Positions 35,743-47,845 of a stretch of 64,000 nucleotides of DNA are shown here, in pieces. Made by a program: the position numbers and the translations under genes. Source of the DNA: Cunninghamia lanceolata (taxonomy: Eukaryota > Streptophyta > Pinopsida > Cupressales > Cupressaceae); the NCBI GenBank assembly GCA_027924645.1, contig BSBN01000809.1, positions 49,956,001 to 50,020,000 of the forward strand. Direction: 5' to 3'. The notes under the pieces are model-generated. The model did no database searches and was not told the DNA's origin. It saw only the letters and a program-made list of their open reading frames with translations. Numbering within the stretch: position 1 is the stretch's first letter; each line of letters starts with the position of its first letter.

Positions 35743-38224
35743 GTACATCCACCCACTAAGCTTGTGTTACTCGATTCTGACAGAGAGGAGGAACCTAATG
35801 AAATTCCTTTGTCAGAAAGTGATATGTAGACATTTCTTATACATGAAAATAGAAAAGTTTTGTATTTGAATAAGGATGTAAAAATCCAAAAAGTGAATAA
35901 AGTAAAATTTTGGCTTTTAGAATAAGCAAATGTTTATGGGAGCTTAGGGGTGTTTGTGTTGCTCAGTTTTTTTGAGCATGTGTGGATCCTTGTGTTTTGT
36001 GTGCTATGAGTAGCATGTGCCTTCTTTTGTTATGTCTTCCTTGCATGTGTGTGGTGAGGAATACATTAGATAGACCCTGGTGGTTTCCGATAAGTTTCTT
36101 ATGTGTGTTTTCCTTTTTGATGTCCTGAATTCTTAGCATGAACCCTTGGAGTGTGTGTGAGTGCTTGAGTTACCTTTGTAGGGTCATTTTCGTGCTTGTG
36201 TAACCACTTTTTGGTAGTGCAGTTATGTGAACCTTTGTGTGATTTAGGAAATACTATGTTCTTAAGTGTGATTGAACTTGGTTTACTCTTTTAAGAGTTG
36301 TGCATTTTCATGTGAAAGAGATGATATTTTGATCATATGCATGATATGTGAAGAATATTGTTTTGGTAATGCTAGTTTAAATGAACCTTGCATTGTGCAC
36401 CTTGATGTGTGTATGTTTTTTGCAAGAGTAGCATATCCTCGTAATGCTTGACATATTTGTTTATTAATTGCCTTTGAATGGTGATTGGAAATGCTTGCTT
36501 GAATGTATATTGCATTGTCTTGTAAAGAGCATGTCCCTATGTGTGGATTAATTATGCGGTCAAGTAAGAATATAGTGTTGCATTGCATTGCTAGAATAGA
36601 TCATTTGAGTAATGAATTATGTTCCTAGATTGCATTCTTCCCTAGCATTCATGTGGGAACTTGGGTGTAATTATTGCATTGCATTATTTGAAGAGTTAAA
36701 GAGAAAAGGGGTTGTGAAAAGGGTCATTTACATAGTCCTTGTGATGTTTGAGGTGTTAGAATCATGAGTGAATTAGCAAACCCTGCATCTTGTGACTTTG
36801 AATTATGATTTCCCCGTTGCTTAGTGTGCATTTAGTATGCTTGTCATCATGTTGTGAAGAAATTTGGCCTCATGCGAATGTTGCATTAATGCATTATCCA
36901 TATGATTGGTGAATCCCTATATGGCGATAAATGTTAATCGCTGCTTGTTGGAGAGATTGATGTGTTTAGATATCTTGGTTTGTGAACCTAATTTTGTCCT
37001 AGCGTAATCTTGGTTGCTGGATGTTTTCTAGTGTATGACTATGTGTTTCTTTGCATTGTGATTGTGATTCCCTTGAATGGGATGCAACTTTTGGTTGCTT
37101 GGCATCTTGACTGATGTTCATGTGGTTAAGTAGAAATGATCTTATGTTATAAATGTAATTGGAGTCTTAGAAGACTCATTTGTTTGGTGTGATTGAGTAT
37201 GTTCTCTTACTCACCTCAAATTTTGGAATCCAGGTGTAGTGTAGCATTGTACTTCCTCACTGGTGGATAGAATTAGTCATGCAGTTCATGTAACATGGAA
37301 CTTTTGAACTTTGATACTTTATTTATTTGACTTGGTGAATTCACTAAACCTTGTAAGGGCCAACATTGAATTTTATTCTTGTTTATGAATGAGTATAGCC
37401 ATTGAATTTTGAAATTTATTTAAATTGTGATCTTTATGGTCATACTTGATTTACTGTTGAAATCAAACTTATTTAATGCCTTATTGTTGGAATTGACTTT
37501 TCTTCCACTTCAATATTTTATTTATTTATTATTGGTAGCTTTGCTTGAATGTTTTAATTATTGGTCATGTATCGAGTTATGTTCTCTATCATGTCCATGA
37601 TGGGACTTTGATGGATTGTACAAGGGAGTAGAATGTGGAGAATGTACTAGTTCTTGGTGTGTGTGCCAGTAGAACTATGTTAGATTGAATTCCTTGATTG
37701 TTGTTAAATGCAAGTGAATATTGTGTGAAGTGTTGAGGAAATTCTGAAATGGTTGTGTCCCCAATGGATCACTTGATGTGAGTTACATTGTTGATTGGTG
37801 TATTCCCATGCCTAGATAGTAGTGAATGATATGAAAATGTATCCTTGTATGTGCTTAAATGTCGATTCTTGACTGTGTCTATGTGAATGAGGTATGTAGA
37901 GAACTTATTTTGGACTAGATCTTGCTTTTAGTAGATTGTTTTTGGTTGGTTCAAGAGTTTCTTCTTAGTAGTTTAGAGGTTTCCTAACTTGATGCTAGAA
38001 GGGATGCAATTTTTGTGTGAAGAAGTTGTTGTCCTTTGTATTCCATTTTATGGATACTTGGTGTTTAGGCCACGAGGAAGTCATGTGTTCCCTAGCCATT
38101 CATAAATTTGCAATCATGTGGTGTTTTTTTGGACCTTTTTGTTCTAGGATAGTTGAGCTTTGGAGTGGTGTTGAGAGTAGTCTTGCACCTTTGCTCAGTT
38201 TAGGATCTAGGAGTGGTGTTGGTG
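35743..38224 (+). other. Non-coding GT-rich interior of element F
   Basis: 2.5 kb occupying the place of pol. Rich in gtgtgt, cttgtg and ttgcattg words, with no frame longer than about 100 codons on either strand. Looks like filler in a pol-deleted derivative. Confidence 0.6.
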
Positions 38225-38377
38225 GAGCCCACTCGAATTCTTGATAGACACAATGTTAAGTTGTGTAATAGAGATATTGTTCAGTATAAGGTCCAGTGGG
38301 ACCAATATTCTGTGGATAGTACCACATGGGAGGATGAAGAGGATATAGATCAGTCTTTTCCTCATTTGAGGACTTAG
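38225..38377 (+). pseudogene. C-terminal chromodomain fragment of integrase (element F)
   Basis: 51 codons from GAG 38225 to TAG 38377. The frame reads EPTRILDRHNVKLCNRDIVQ, then YKVQWDQYS, then TTWEDEEDIDQSFPHLRT. This is the classic end of chromovirus integrases: EP..ILDRR...LRN..., then KV.W, an aromatic/TWE segment and a final PHL. In chromoviruses the domain guides integration to modified chromatin. The integrase core, reverse transcriptase and RNase H upstream are absent, so this is a relic kept next to the polypurine tract. Confidence 0.85.
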
Positions 38378-38505
38378 TTGAGCTACTTTTATTTTCTTGG
38401 TGTGGTGCTTTATTGCTATAGTGTGATACTTTTGATAGCATTAAGTGAGAAGCTTTTATTACTTCAGTGTGTGTGTAATAAGACATCGAGACAATGTCTC
38501 TTCCT

Positions 38506-38517
38506 AGTGGGGAAGGA
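38506..38517 (+). promoter_or_regulatory. Polypurine tract of element F
   Basis: AGTGGGGAAGGA immediately before the 3' LTR start TGTCACATC. Confidence 0.85.
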
Positions 38518-38865
38518 TGTCACATCTCAACCTTTTTGCTTGCATTTATAATCCAACATATTTGATGAGACTATTGGACATTACCTTATGATTGTTTGAT
38601 TATTGGATAATTACATGTGCGTGAAGGTAATTTGTCATTATTTCTAAAAATGCATAAAAATTGAAATTTAAATAATGATGGATTATTATGTTTATGATTA
38701 TGGCTTTATATCTTGCTCGTGCTTCGGCTATGGTTTTATTGGCTAACCTATTAATGAGAATTTGAGTGTGAATGAGTGCAAGAACATGTCAAAGACAAGA
38801 ACATGGTTGAGGTAGAAGTGTCCTAGTGGCCTGGCAAGAGTTGGCATGACGGAAAACCTGATGCG

Positions 38866-38874
38866 CACACACAC

Positions 38875-38938
<64 letters not shown>
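38866..38938. repeat. (AC)n microsatellite
   Basis: About 36 AC units, one GC interruption near the start; the 5' LTR has only about five units at the same site (32201-32210). Confidence 0.95.
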
Positions 38939-38940
<2 letters not shown>

Positions 38941-39953
38941 AGCTGCATACGTACTACATCATGAATGGCTTCGTTATGCATTTGGGTATGTAGTTCTAAT
39001 GGTACATTATACTTTGAGTATTGTTTATGGTTATGAGGATTTAAATGATTAGTTTATCTATATGCAATTTCACTTACTATGTATGTTCTTTTCAATTTTT
39101 TTTGTTTTACCATGTAATTATTTTTCTTTTAATTAAATATATTTATAGTGATGGATTTATGATATATATATAATTTATATATATAATTATATATATGTAT
39201 ATATAAATATACACATATGCATGTCGAAATACAATGAAACAATAGTAGAAAAGTGAAGTTTTGAATTTAAAAGCTAAAAATAATAGCATTTTGGGTGGCA
39301 CACACACACCCTTTACCATGCAAAAGTGATAGTTTCAAAGGGAGAACTAAATAAAAGCTTGGTCAACTCAATTTTGGAATGCCCAAAATGGGGCAGAAAA
39401 TGTGCATAAACTAGAGAGGAAAATCATGAAGGAAAGGAGGAAGGCAGGGAAGTTTTTAGGAAAAGAGCGATTTGAGAAGGATCGATTGGAGCTTTTTTGG
39501 AAATTGTTTGGGCTTTGAGCATCAGCAAATCTAAGTCTTTTTGGAGAATCTAGGGCATCATTCCAGCTCCTTCTCTAATAAAAATCAGTATGTGAATTCT
39601 TGATTGTCTTACTTTCTAGATATTATGGTGAAAATAGAAAATGTGTGCAACTACCAACATTTTCTGAGTTTTAAAATCATTGTCTATATGTGAATTAAAT
39701 TAATTTTTAATTATTTTTGTATACATGTGCATACATACATGTATATACGTATGTATATGTATGCATACACCAACAAGAGCAATTGCATGATCAAAAACCT
39801 AACTCCTGTCAACGTGAATATGAATATGAATATGAAATTGGAAAAAAGCATGTGAAATCCTACAGCACAGAAAACTACACAAAGGAAATAGAACCCATAG
39901 GTTTTCGAATACCAATGGTTCAAATTGCATACATAACAATGTCTCTGCTATCT

Positions 39954-40375
39954 GTTGTTCACACAATGAAAGGAATGATATATTTTTATCTTTGTTGTTC
40001 ACATAATGAAAGGAATGATATATTTTTATCTCTATTATTCACACAATGAAAGTAATGATATATTTTTATCTATGTTGTTCACACAATGAAAGGAATGATA
40101 TATTTTTATCTCTGTTGTTCACACAATGAAAGGAATGGTATATTTTTATCTCTGTTGTTCACACAATGAAAGGAATGATATATTTTTATCTATTGTTCAC
40201 ATAATGAAAGGAATAATATATTTTTATCTCTGTTGTTCACACAATGAAAGGAATGATATATTTTATCTCTATTGTTCACATAATGAAAGGAATGATATAT
40301 TTTTATCTCGTTTGTTCATACAATGAAAGAAATGATATATTTTTATCTTTGTTGTTCACTAAATGAAGGAATGAT
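39954..40375 (+). repeat. 40 bp minisatellite in 3' LTR of F
   Basis: About 10.5 units of the same 40 bp motif as in the 5' LTR; several units are 36-39 bp through small deletions. Confidence 0.95.
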
Positions 40376-40527
40376 ATATTATTATATTTGTTGTTCTAAT
40401 TTTTAGAATGCAACGGTAGTTTCCATAATTGAATACACTATCTAAAAAGGTTATTATTTCACTATATATATAGATATATATGTATATGTATATGTGTATA
40501 TATATGTATATGTATATGTATATGTAT

Positions 40528-41219
40528 AATCTCTAATGTAGTTGCACTTTGTCTAGCAATAAATAGAGGTATATACCAGTTGTAGATGCACTTTATTTGG
40601 CAAAATATAGAGGTATATATCTACTAATTAGAATATAGATCATGAAATGGTTGAATGTTTGACATCTCTGTTGTTTTGTTTTATTTTAACTCAGTAGTAT
40701 ATGAACATGAAACTGAATGGAAAGATGATTTTCTCAATTCTTTATCTCAAATTCTATCATGACTGTATTATGAATCAGATCTTGCTTGTGAGCATGAAAT
40801 CATTGAACTAGTCTTTTTTTTTAAATGATTGCACTTGCAATGAGGGTTACATATACCCATATATGTATATGTATATGTATACATATAATCTCTAATGTAG
40901 TTGAACTTTGTCTAGCAATAAATAGAGGTATATACTAGTTGTAGATGCACTTTATTTGGCAAAATATAGAGGTATATATCTACTAATTAGAATATAGATC
41001 ATGAAATGGTTGAATGTTTGGCATCTCTGTTGTTTTGTTTTATTTTAACTCAGTAGTATATGAACCTGAAACTGAATGGAAAGATAATTTTCTCAATTCT
41101 TTATCTCAAATTCTATCATGATTGTATTATGAATCAGATCTTGCTTGTGAGCATGAAATCATTGAACTAGTCTTTCTTTTTAAATGATTGCACTTGCAAT
41201 GAGGGGTACATATACCCGT
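40528..41219 (+). repeat. 359 bp tandem duplication in 3' LTR of F
   Basis: aatctctaatgtagttg starts at 40528 and 40887; the two copies stay aligned to the agggttacatatacc / aggggtacatatacc ends. Absent from the 5' LTR, so it arose after insertion or was lost there. Confidence 0.9.
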
Positions 41220-42235
41220 GTGTGTGTGTGTGTGTAAATCTATCATGATCAATACTTACATCTTTCTTTATATAACTAAAATCTTTTTATCCTTGTTACA
41301 AAACAACAAGAAATGATTAGGAAAACATAAGTTTAGATAGTATTTGCATTCAAGAAATAAATATCGCATGAAGTTCATGTTAGAAGTATAATACGCATAA
41401 ATCATCATAGATCTCGTACTTTCAAGAAAAGTATATTTGCAATTCACATTAAATTTTACAAGAAAAGAGATAGTAATTATTTATTGGGCAAATGCATGTG
41501 CTACCATGGATTATCTTTGTAAAGAAATTGGTTTATTTTCTTGTGTGTGATGGGTTTAACTTTCGGGAAAGGGTGCCGAATATGGGCTAACAGAGAAGGT
41601 TGATCCTCTTTTCAGGATCTACTGAAATATTCTTAAGTACTTTGGCCAAAGCCAAATGTTCATTGAAATATATGAATGTTTGCCTACTAAATTATATTGA
41701 TATGTTTCTATGTCATAGCCTGATAGTAGGGCATTGTATGCTCATGTTAGAAATGTGTGTAGATATATCAAGTTGCACAGGGTTTCCATCCTACCTATTA
41801 TTTCCAGGTTGCTAGGCATTTCGTGCAGGGTCAGGTATTCTTCAAAGTAGCAAGAATTCCAAGGAAGTGAAAGCTTCATGTTTAGGCAGAAAAGTGCCTA
41901 AGCCATGTTCTCATCTCTCGGCTTTGCGGATGACCATGTGGGTTAGTGGTAGCCAGTCACAATGACTATATTCATATATCATTACTTGTAAAAATTTTAT
42001 ATTTGTGCATCATTATTATATAGAGTTGACTTTATGGCATGAGAGCCAGAGTTGTACCATTTTGTGTATCATATTTTCTTGTGCTAACTCCTATATTAGG
42101 CACTTGTACTTGTTACATGTAAATTGGCATTTTTACATATATGGAAGATGTATCTTTTCATTATATATTAATGTGAATTTAGGATTTTTATTTATTTTCA
42201 TGTTATAATTTATGGGTTACATACTTTACATGAAC

Positions 42236-44063
42236 TACAAAGACTTAAACATATGTGTACATCCATCCCAACACCAGAGAACAAGATCCAAGAGCAAGAT
42301 CCTTATGGCACCCAAAGAACGTTTGACAAACTCAAAATATTATATAGAAAGTACCCAGTCACTCCTACATCATCATCCCTACCTTCCATAAAAAACCAAT
42401 CCAACTTATCCATACCTCAAACTTATCCAACATCCACCTTACCCTACACTTCAGAAGTCCAAATTCCTAACCATGCTTCATCTTCGCACTTACCAAATCC
42501 CACTATCTCACAACAACAAGTCACCACCCAATAACAACTCCAACAACTCATCCAACAACAACAAATCCTAGACCAACATCAACAATCCCTCTTCCAACAA
42601 TAGCAACAACAATCCCTCATCCAACAACAACAACAAGAAGCCTTCATCTAACAACAAAAAGAATCTCTTCTTCAACAACTCATAGCCCAAGAAAAATAAA
42701 CACAACCACAACCTTTATCCTTTCAACAACCACAACCTTTATCCCATATGTCATCCTCATCAACTTCATACCAACCTAGTCCAACCACATATCAAGCTAA
42801 TGTCACCTCAACCTATCCCATTTCTTCTAATATCAACCAATATCCACATCAATCCATACCTCAAGGTCATCCAAATATTTATTCCAACATTTCACCTCAT
42901 TCCCAAATTTACCTACAAGGCTATAAAGATCATTTACAACAAGAACATGCAAGTCATAGTCATCCTTTGAGCCAAAATCTAACATCCTTGAGTCCTCATG
43001 CTACATATGACAATAGAAACACCACTCCTGCTTATGCATCCCATGTGTATCCATCATCATCAAACCACATGCTTATCTAAGAGCCTCAAAGTCCATGTCC
43101 TTCCACACCACCAATCCCTCTAATTATTCCCTCACAATGTCCTTCTACCCCACCAATCCCTCCAATTCTTCCATCACAATGTCCTCCCACCCCAGAAAAC
43201 CCTTCAATCCCTTCATCACCATGTTCCTCCAACCCTCCACTAAAGGATTCATTTGAGATACTTGTACAACAATTAGTCCAAGTAAATTTGATTAAGCTAC
43301 CATTGATAAAACCAAGTTAAACCCCATTGGTTATAATGAAATTGATTATTGTGCATATGATAGGGTTAAGGTCTGGATACAACATTCAATTGTCCCACAC
43401 TTCTGAAAGTGATCCAAAACCTCATAAATTGTGGTAAGATTGTGCTCAATAATCCCCAATCCACTAAATCCACCCCTATGGTCCATCCACCAAAGCCTAA
43501 TCATAAGCCTACGACATCAACACATAAAGACCTATTATCCAAAAATCCATCCCCTTCTCTTATCCATCCACCTATCCACAATCCCAATCCTAATCCTACA
43601 AAATCCACCATTATTTTCCCCCCATTATATTGTCCATCTATCCATACACTTATGAAGGATGTGATCTAATGGCTATTAGCAAGGAATCAACCACCTCCAT
43701 GTAATCAAATGCTTATCCTTGAACCTATCCAAGAACCTTCAAGCAATATGTCTATTCCTCCAAACCCATTATAGTCCACAACCCATCAAGCCTCTTGAAG
43801 ATCCTCTTAGTACCATAAGTGCAAATCAAGATATATCATGTAGCCATGTTGTTAATCATCTAGAGCCTATCAAGCCTATCCAAGAGTCTCCCCCTCCCAT
43901 TCAAGAAAACCAAGAGCTATGTCAAGAGTCTAGTCTAAAACATGTGGAAACATCAACCCCTCATCCTGATCAAGAGCTAAACACATTATCTAACCCCATC
44001 CCCAATTCCATTCCATCATATGATCAACCTATCCATAACCAATATCTTCTTGAGATCATCTAG
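42236..44063 (+). pseudogene. Gag-like ORF of element H, 3' segment (Q/P/S-rich, decayed)
   Basis: Continues the frame begun at 31721. The frame MCTSIPTPENKIQEQDPYGT (from 42253) leads into a polyglutamine tract (CAA repeats, about 42530-42740) and a Ser/Pro/Tyr/His-rich region to about 43318. In-frame stops (42532, and others within the Q tract) almost all replace CAA/CAG codons. After a +1 shift a frame from 43409 begins MIQNLINCGKIVLNNPQST. That resembles the '..IQDLI..G.I.....NP' segment after the zinc finger of TAT/Ogre Gypsy gags, but the cysteines are not visible, so this is weak. A further frame runs 43719-44063. Pro-rich composition reflects the CC-rich plus strand. Role presumed structural. 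Confidence 0.5.
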
Positions 44064-44413
44064 AGCTAAACACATTATCTAACCCCATCCCCAATTCCAT
44101 TCCATGAGCAAATTGATCCCATCCATAGTATACTTAATCCCAAAACCACCACCTCCAACACTAGTCCTATCCATCCTCCAACTAATCCTATCCATCATCT
44201 AACAACATCCACTTCCCTTGATGAGACACTTTGTCCCCAATAAAATATAGATAATCAACTTCTTACTAAGCATAATATTGATGAAGATCCTCATGATCCT
44301 TCAACATCCTCTATTGATCCCATTCCAAATCCATCATCCTATCCTCTTGGATCCAACACCTTCATTCATGGTGGCTCTCTTTTAGGAGATAAAAAACTTC
44401 TATCCACCACTTC
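44064..44413 (+). other. G-poor interior of element H before the Copia insertion
   Basis: Continues the CATCC-rich sequence; contains a short duplication (agctaaacacattatctaacccc at 43975 and 44064). Ends at TSD ACCCT (44414-44418). Confidence 0.6.
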
Positions 44414-44418
44414 ACCCT

Positions 44419-44848
44419 TGTTAGGGTTAGCCGGCAGAAGATATCAATTAAATGCAAATAAAGATTAAACAGAGAAATGGAAATACACAGAATTAATAAT
44501 AGTGAGAGACAAGTTTTAACACGGTTCACCCAAACTCAGGCTACATCCACCAAACAGAGAGTCCAATAGTATTATCCAGTAAATTAAACCAATTACAACT
44601 AGCAATCCCTGCAACTCAATATAGTTGCAAATGCTATAATACCATATATCAAAACCCTAACCCTTAGCCGCTTTTATCAAGCCTTTTTGTCAGTTACAAA
44701 AATTAGGGTTTTCTTATGTCGGTCATAAAAAATAAGATTTTTTATGTCGGCCCTAAAAAAAATTTCTCGGAAGCTGCCGCCCCTGAACCCCGACGAGGAT
44801 ACATGGCTAGTGTACAGTACTTTCCTAATCAGTCACCACCTACCAACA
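44419..44848 (-). repeat. 3' LTR of the Copia element
   Basis: 430 bp. Compared with the other LTR it has about 27 bp more (the ttctcggaagctgccgcccc region, 44763-44790). Confidence 0.95.
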
Positions 44849-44909
44849 ATCTCCAACTTGGAGACTGATCAAACTCCACACCAAACAATCTCCCACTTGG
44901 AGACTGATC
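44845..44909 (-). repeat. Duplicated polypurine tract region
   Basis: aacaatctccaacttggaga (44845) and aacaatctcccacttggaga (44884) are 39 bp apart. The minus-strand tract AAGTTGGAGAT (44849-44859) abuts the LTR; the inner copy AAGTGGGAGATT is closer to the plant Copia consensus. Confidence 0.8.
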
Positions 44910-44985
44910 CTGGACGACACTGCTGCACGTGCAACTCCCACTGGAAATAAGCACCCTGGACTCTATTGTTCTATTTTTATTATTT

Positions 44986-45569
44986 TCAGTCTAGAAGACC
45001 AACCGAAGCTGAAGAGGAGCTCGGCTTCTCCCTTGTCATTGTCTTTGTAAACATATCCACTGGATTGTCATCTGTATGTATCTTTTCCAGCCTTAATTGT
45101 CCATTATCCAACACTGACTGAATAAAGTGATACCTCAACTGTATGTGTTTGGTCTTTGAATGCAAAGCGGAATTCTTTGCAAGATGTATGGCACTCTGAC
45201 TGTCTGTATATAAAGAACTGTTAGCCTGTTGTGTGCCCAATTCTTCCATGAAAGATTGCAGCCATATCATCTCCTTGCTCGCCTTTGTTGCAGCGACATA
45301 CTCTGCCTCTGTGGTGGATAAAGCAACCACCTTTTGCAACTGTGAGATCCAACTCACTGATGTTCCACCTACAGTAAAGACATAACCTGTAGTACTCCGC
45401 CTGGTATCAATATCTCCTGCCAAATCTGAGTCTACATAACCTGCTAAATCAGTATTAGAGCCCCCAAAACATAAATGTTTATTGGATGTACCTCTCAAAT
45501 ATCTGAGAATCCATTTTACTGCATTCCAATGCTCCAATCCAAGATGACTCATATACCTGCTTACGACTC
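44986..45569 (-). pseudogene. RNase H domain of the Copia element
   Basis: C-terminal part of the 293-codon frame 45867-44986. Ribonuclease H removes the RNA strand during cDNA synthesis. Visible motifs: GYVDSDLAGDIDTRRSTTGY (first catalytic Asp; most relatives have DADWAGD, so W is replaced by L), ALSTTEAEYVAATKA (Glu) and YTDSQSAIHLAKN (Asp). The domain ends close to the polypurine tract, as normal for Copia. No internal stop occurs in this segment, but it lies downstream of many stops and a frameshift. Confidence 0.9.
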
Positions 45570-46440
45570 CTACAGCATCTACAATATCTAGTCTCGTGCA
45601 TACCATGGCATACATTAAACTTCCTACAGCTAAAGCATATGGTACCTTGGACATTTTTTCTTCCTCCTCTTGTGTCTTTGGACACATCTCCTTAGTCAAT
45701 TTCAAATGACTAGACAAAGGTGTGCTGACAGCTTTTGCATTCTCCATGTGGAATCTCTGTAACACCTTTTCAACATAAGCAGCCTGAGATAGAGTCAATT
45801 TTCTATTCATTCTATCTCTGCGAATTTTCATACCAAGGATTTGTTTTGCTGCCCGCAAATCCTTCATATCAAATGACTGTGCTAACTATTGTTCTAACTC
45901 TCTTATGTGATCCATGTTAGACTCAGCTACAAGCATGTCATCAACATATAAACATAAAATAATATAGCTGTCCTTATCCAACCTCTTAAAATAAACACAA
46001 TGGTCAGAATTACACCTGTTGTAGCCTTGCTCAGCCATAAAACTATCAAATTTCAAATACCATTGCCAAGGTGCTTGTTTCAGGCCAATACAAACTCTTC
46101 TTCAATTTGCACACCTGTTTCTCCTTACCTTTGACCTCAAATCCTTGGGGTTGTTCCATATATATCTCCTCCTCCAAATCACCATAGAGAAAGGCAGTTT
46201 TCACATCTAGCTGTTCCAAATGCAAATCTTCAGCAGCCACAATACTTAAAATAGTACGAATAGAAGTCATCTTGACAACCGAAGAAAATATCTCATCAAA
46301 ATCAATGCCCTTTTTCTGTGCAAATCCTTTTACAACTACCCTGGCCTTAAATCTTTTCTTACCTCCATCTTCCTCTTTCAGCTGGTAAACCCATTTGTTT
46401 CGTAAAGCTTTTTTACCTGCAGGTAACTTACATAATTCCC
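45570..46440 (-). pseudogene. Reverse transcriptase domain of the Copia element
   Basis: RNA-dependent DNA polymerase of the Copia family. Upstream frame: TWELCKLPAGKKALRNKWVY, FKARVVVKGFAQK..., the first catalytic Asp in QLDVKTAFLYGDLEEEIYME and QPQGF. A one-base insertion near 46088 shifts the frame inside KKSLYGLKQAP. The active site YVDDMLVAES is at 45937-45948 and downstream. An in-frame TAG at 45886-45888 precedes LAQSFDMKDL, and the thumb/connection continues (GMKIRRDR, AYVEKVLQRF). The catalytic triad is intact but the gene cannot be translated as one chain. Confidence 0.92.
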
Positions 46441-46738
46441 AAGTCTAATTTTTCAGCAAGGAGTCCATTTCTTCTTTCATAGCATGCTCCCACTAACCCT
46501 ATGTATCCACCTACATAGCTTCATCATACCCTTATGGTTCACTAGCATCTGTTAACAAAATAGGATACAAAGAGGGAGAAAACCTTTCAAGAGGTCTACT
46601 TAGCCTTGTTGACCATCTAACATTCACTGGAGTTTGCGGTATTTCTGGTTGCTGTTGCAGAGCATGAGGAACCATTGGAACATCACTATTTGGAGTATCA
46701 TCTAGCACCACATAATCTTTTTCTTTCTTCTCATGCTG

Positions 46739-47662
46739 CTACAACTGATCTTTGTACAACACCTTCTCATTGAATATAACATCCCTACTTCTCACAATTT
46801 TCTGATTTTCAAAATCCCAAAGCCTATAACCAAATTCATCAATGCCATATCCAACAAAGGTACACTTTTTTGATTTTGCATCCAGCTTGGTTCTATTTTT
46901 AGAATCTATATGTGCAAAAGCTTCATAGCTGAAGGTTTTTAGAAAAGAATAACTCACCTTCTTACCTGTCCATGCTTCCTCTAGAATACCACAGCCCAAA
47001 GGAACTGAAGGACCTCTGTTAATTACATATATAGCAGTGTTGACAGCCTCTGCCCACATATTTAAGGGCAGCCCAGCATGCAATCTCATGGTCCTTGCAC
47101 GCTCCATTATTGTCCTATTCATGCGTTCAGCCACTCCATTTTCTTATGGATTCCCTAGAACCATTTTCTGCCTATGAATTCCATTAAAGGAACAACAATC
47201 TTCAAATTCTTTGCTACAATACTCACCGCCATTATTGGATTTGAGACATTTTAATCTTTTACCTGTCTCATTCTCAACCAAGCTTCTCCATTTTTTAAAT
47301 GTTTCAAAAACATCAGATTTCTGCCTAAGGAAATAAATCCATACCTTCCTAGTTGCATCATCTATGAATGTAACATAATATCGAGAGCCACCAAGAGAAG
47401 ATACCCGAGCCGGTCCCCATACATCGGTATGCACAAGCTCCAACTTTTTATTTTTCTTTTGCTTCCCATCCTTGAGAAAACTGACTCTCTTTTGTTTTCC
47501 ATACACACAACTTTCACAGAAATCCATATTAATATATTTCAGACCTGGTAAAACTTTCTTAGAATGAAGTACCTTCATACCTTTTTCACTCATATGCCCA
47601 AGTCTGTTATGCCACAGTGTTGTTTCAGAACCTGCAGCAACTTTTCCAGTCTCTTCCTGCAA
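46739..47662 (-). pseudogene. Integrase with GAG-pre-integrase zinc domain (Copia element)
   Basis: The zinc-binding HHCC-type head is LWHNRLGHMSEKGM...CESCVYGKQKR. The catalytic core starts at HTDVWGP, continues FIDDATRKVWIYFL and carries SNNGGEYCSKEF. The second catalytic Asp of the usual SDNGGEY is Asn here, a G-to-A change predicted to abolish integration. A TAA at 47144-47146 replaces Gln in the GNPQENG motif; the frame continues ENGVAERMNRTIMERARTM to 46739, ending with another stop. Cutting and joining cDNA to the genome is the normal role. The strand, order and frame are shared with protease and gag. Confidence 0.92.
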
Positions 47663-47845
47663 ACCTGCAGCAACTGTTCCTGAACCTATTTATTTTTTCT
47701 CTGTAACATCTAAAGTAGAAGGAACTGTATGACTTGTACAAAGATATAAGGTGCCTACTTTCACACCTTTTGCTACTACTAAGGCACCTTTTGAAACCTT
47801 CCAATTTCTATCAGTAAATGTAACAGTGCAACCTTATTCAGTTAG

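Larger units (their letters stand above)
31854..42230 (+). mobile_element. Element F: chromovirus-derived LTR element with very large LTRs
   Basis: LTRs start TGTCACATCTCAAC and end ACTTTACA (31854-35301 and 38518-42230). Flanks CAAAC (31849-31853) and TGAAC (42231-42235) are an imperfect 5 bp TSD differing by two transitions. A primer-binding site and a polypurine tract are in place. The interior is only 3.2 kb: a short gag-like ORF, 2.5 kb of non-coding GT-rich sequence and a terminal chromodomain fragment. Protease, reverse transcriptase, RNase H and the integrase core are missing. LTR length and the chromodomain point to the Tekay/Del chromovirus clade (inference). It interrupts the gag-like frame of H. 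Confidence 0.88.
38518..42230 (+). repeat. 3' LTR of element F
   Basis: 3,713 bp, colinear with 31854-35301. Longer mainly because of a 359 bp tandem duplication and an expanded (AC)n run. Confidence 0.9.

Noticed and set aside
38743..39052. Frames rich in CVCVCV / HTHTHT
   Set aside because: Translations of the (AC)n microsatellite.
39717..40326. Frames with repeated CCSHNERNDIFLS
   Set aside because: Translation of the 40 bp minisatellite in the F LTR; the repeat length is not a multiple of three and frames drift.
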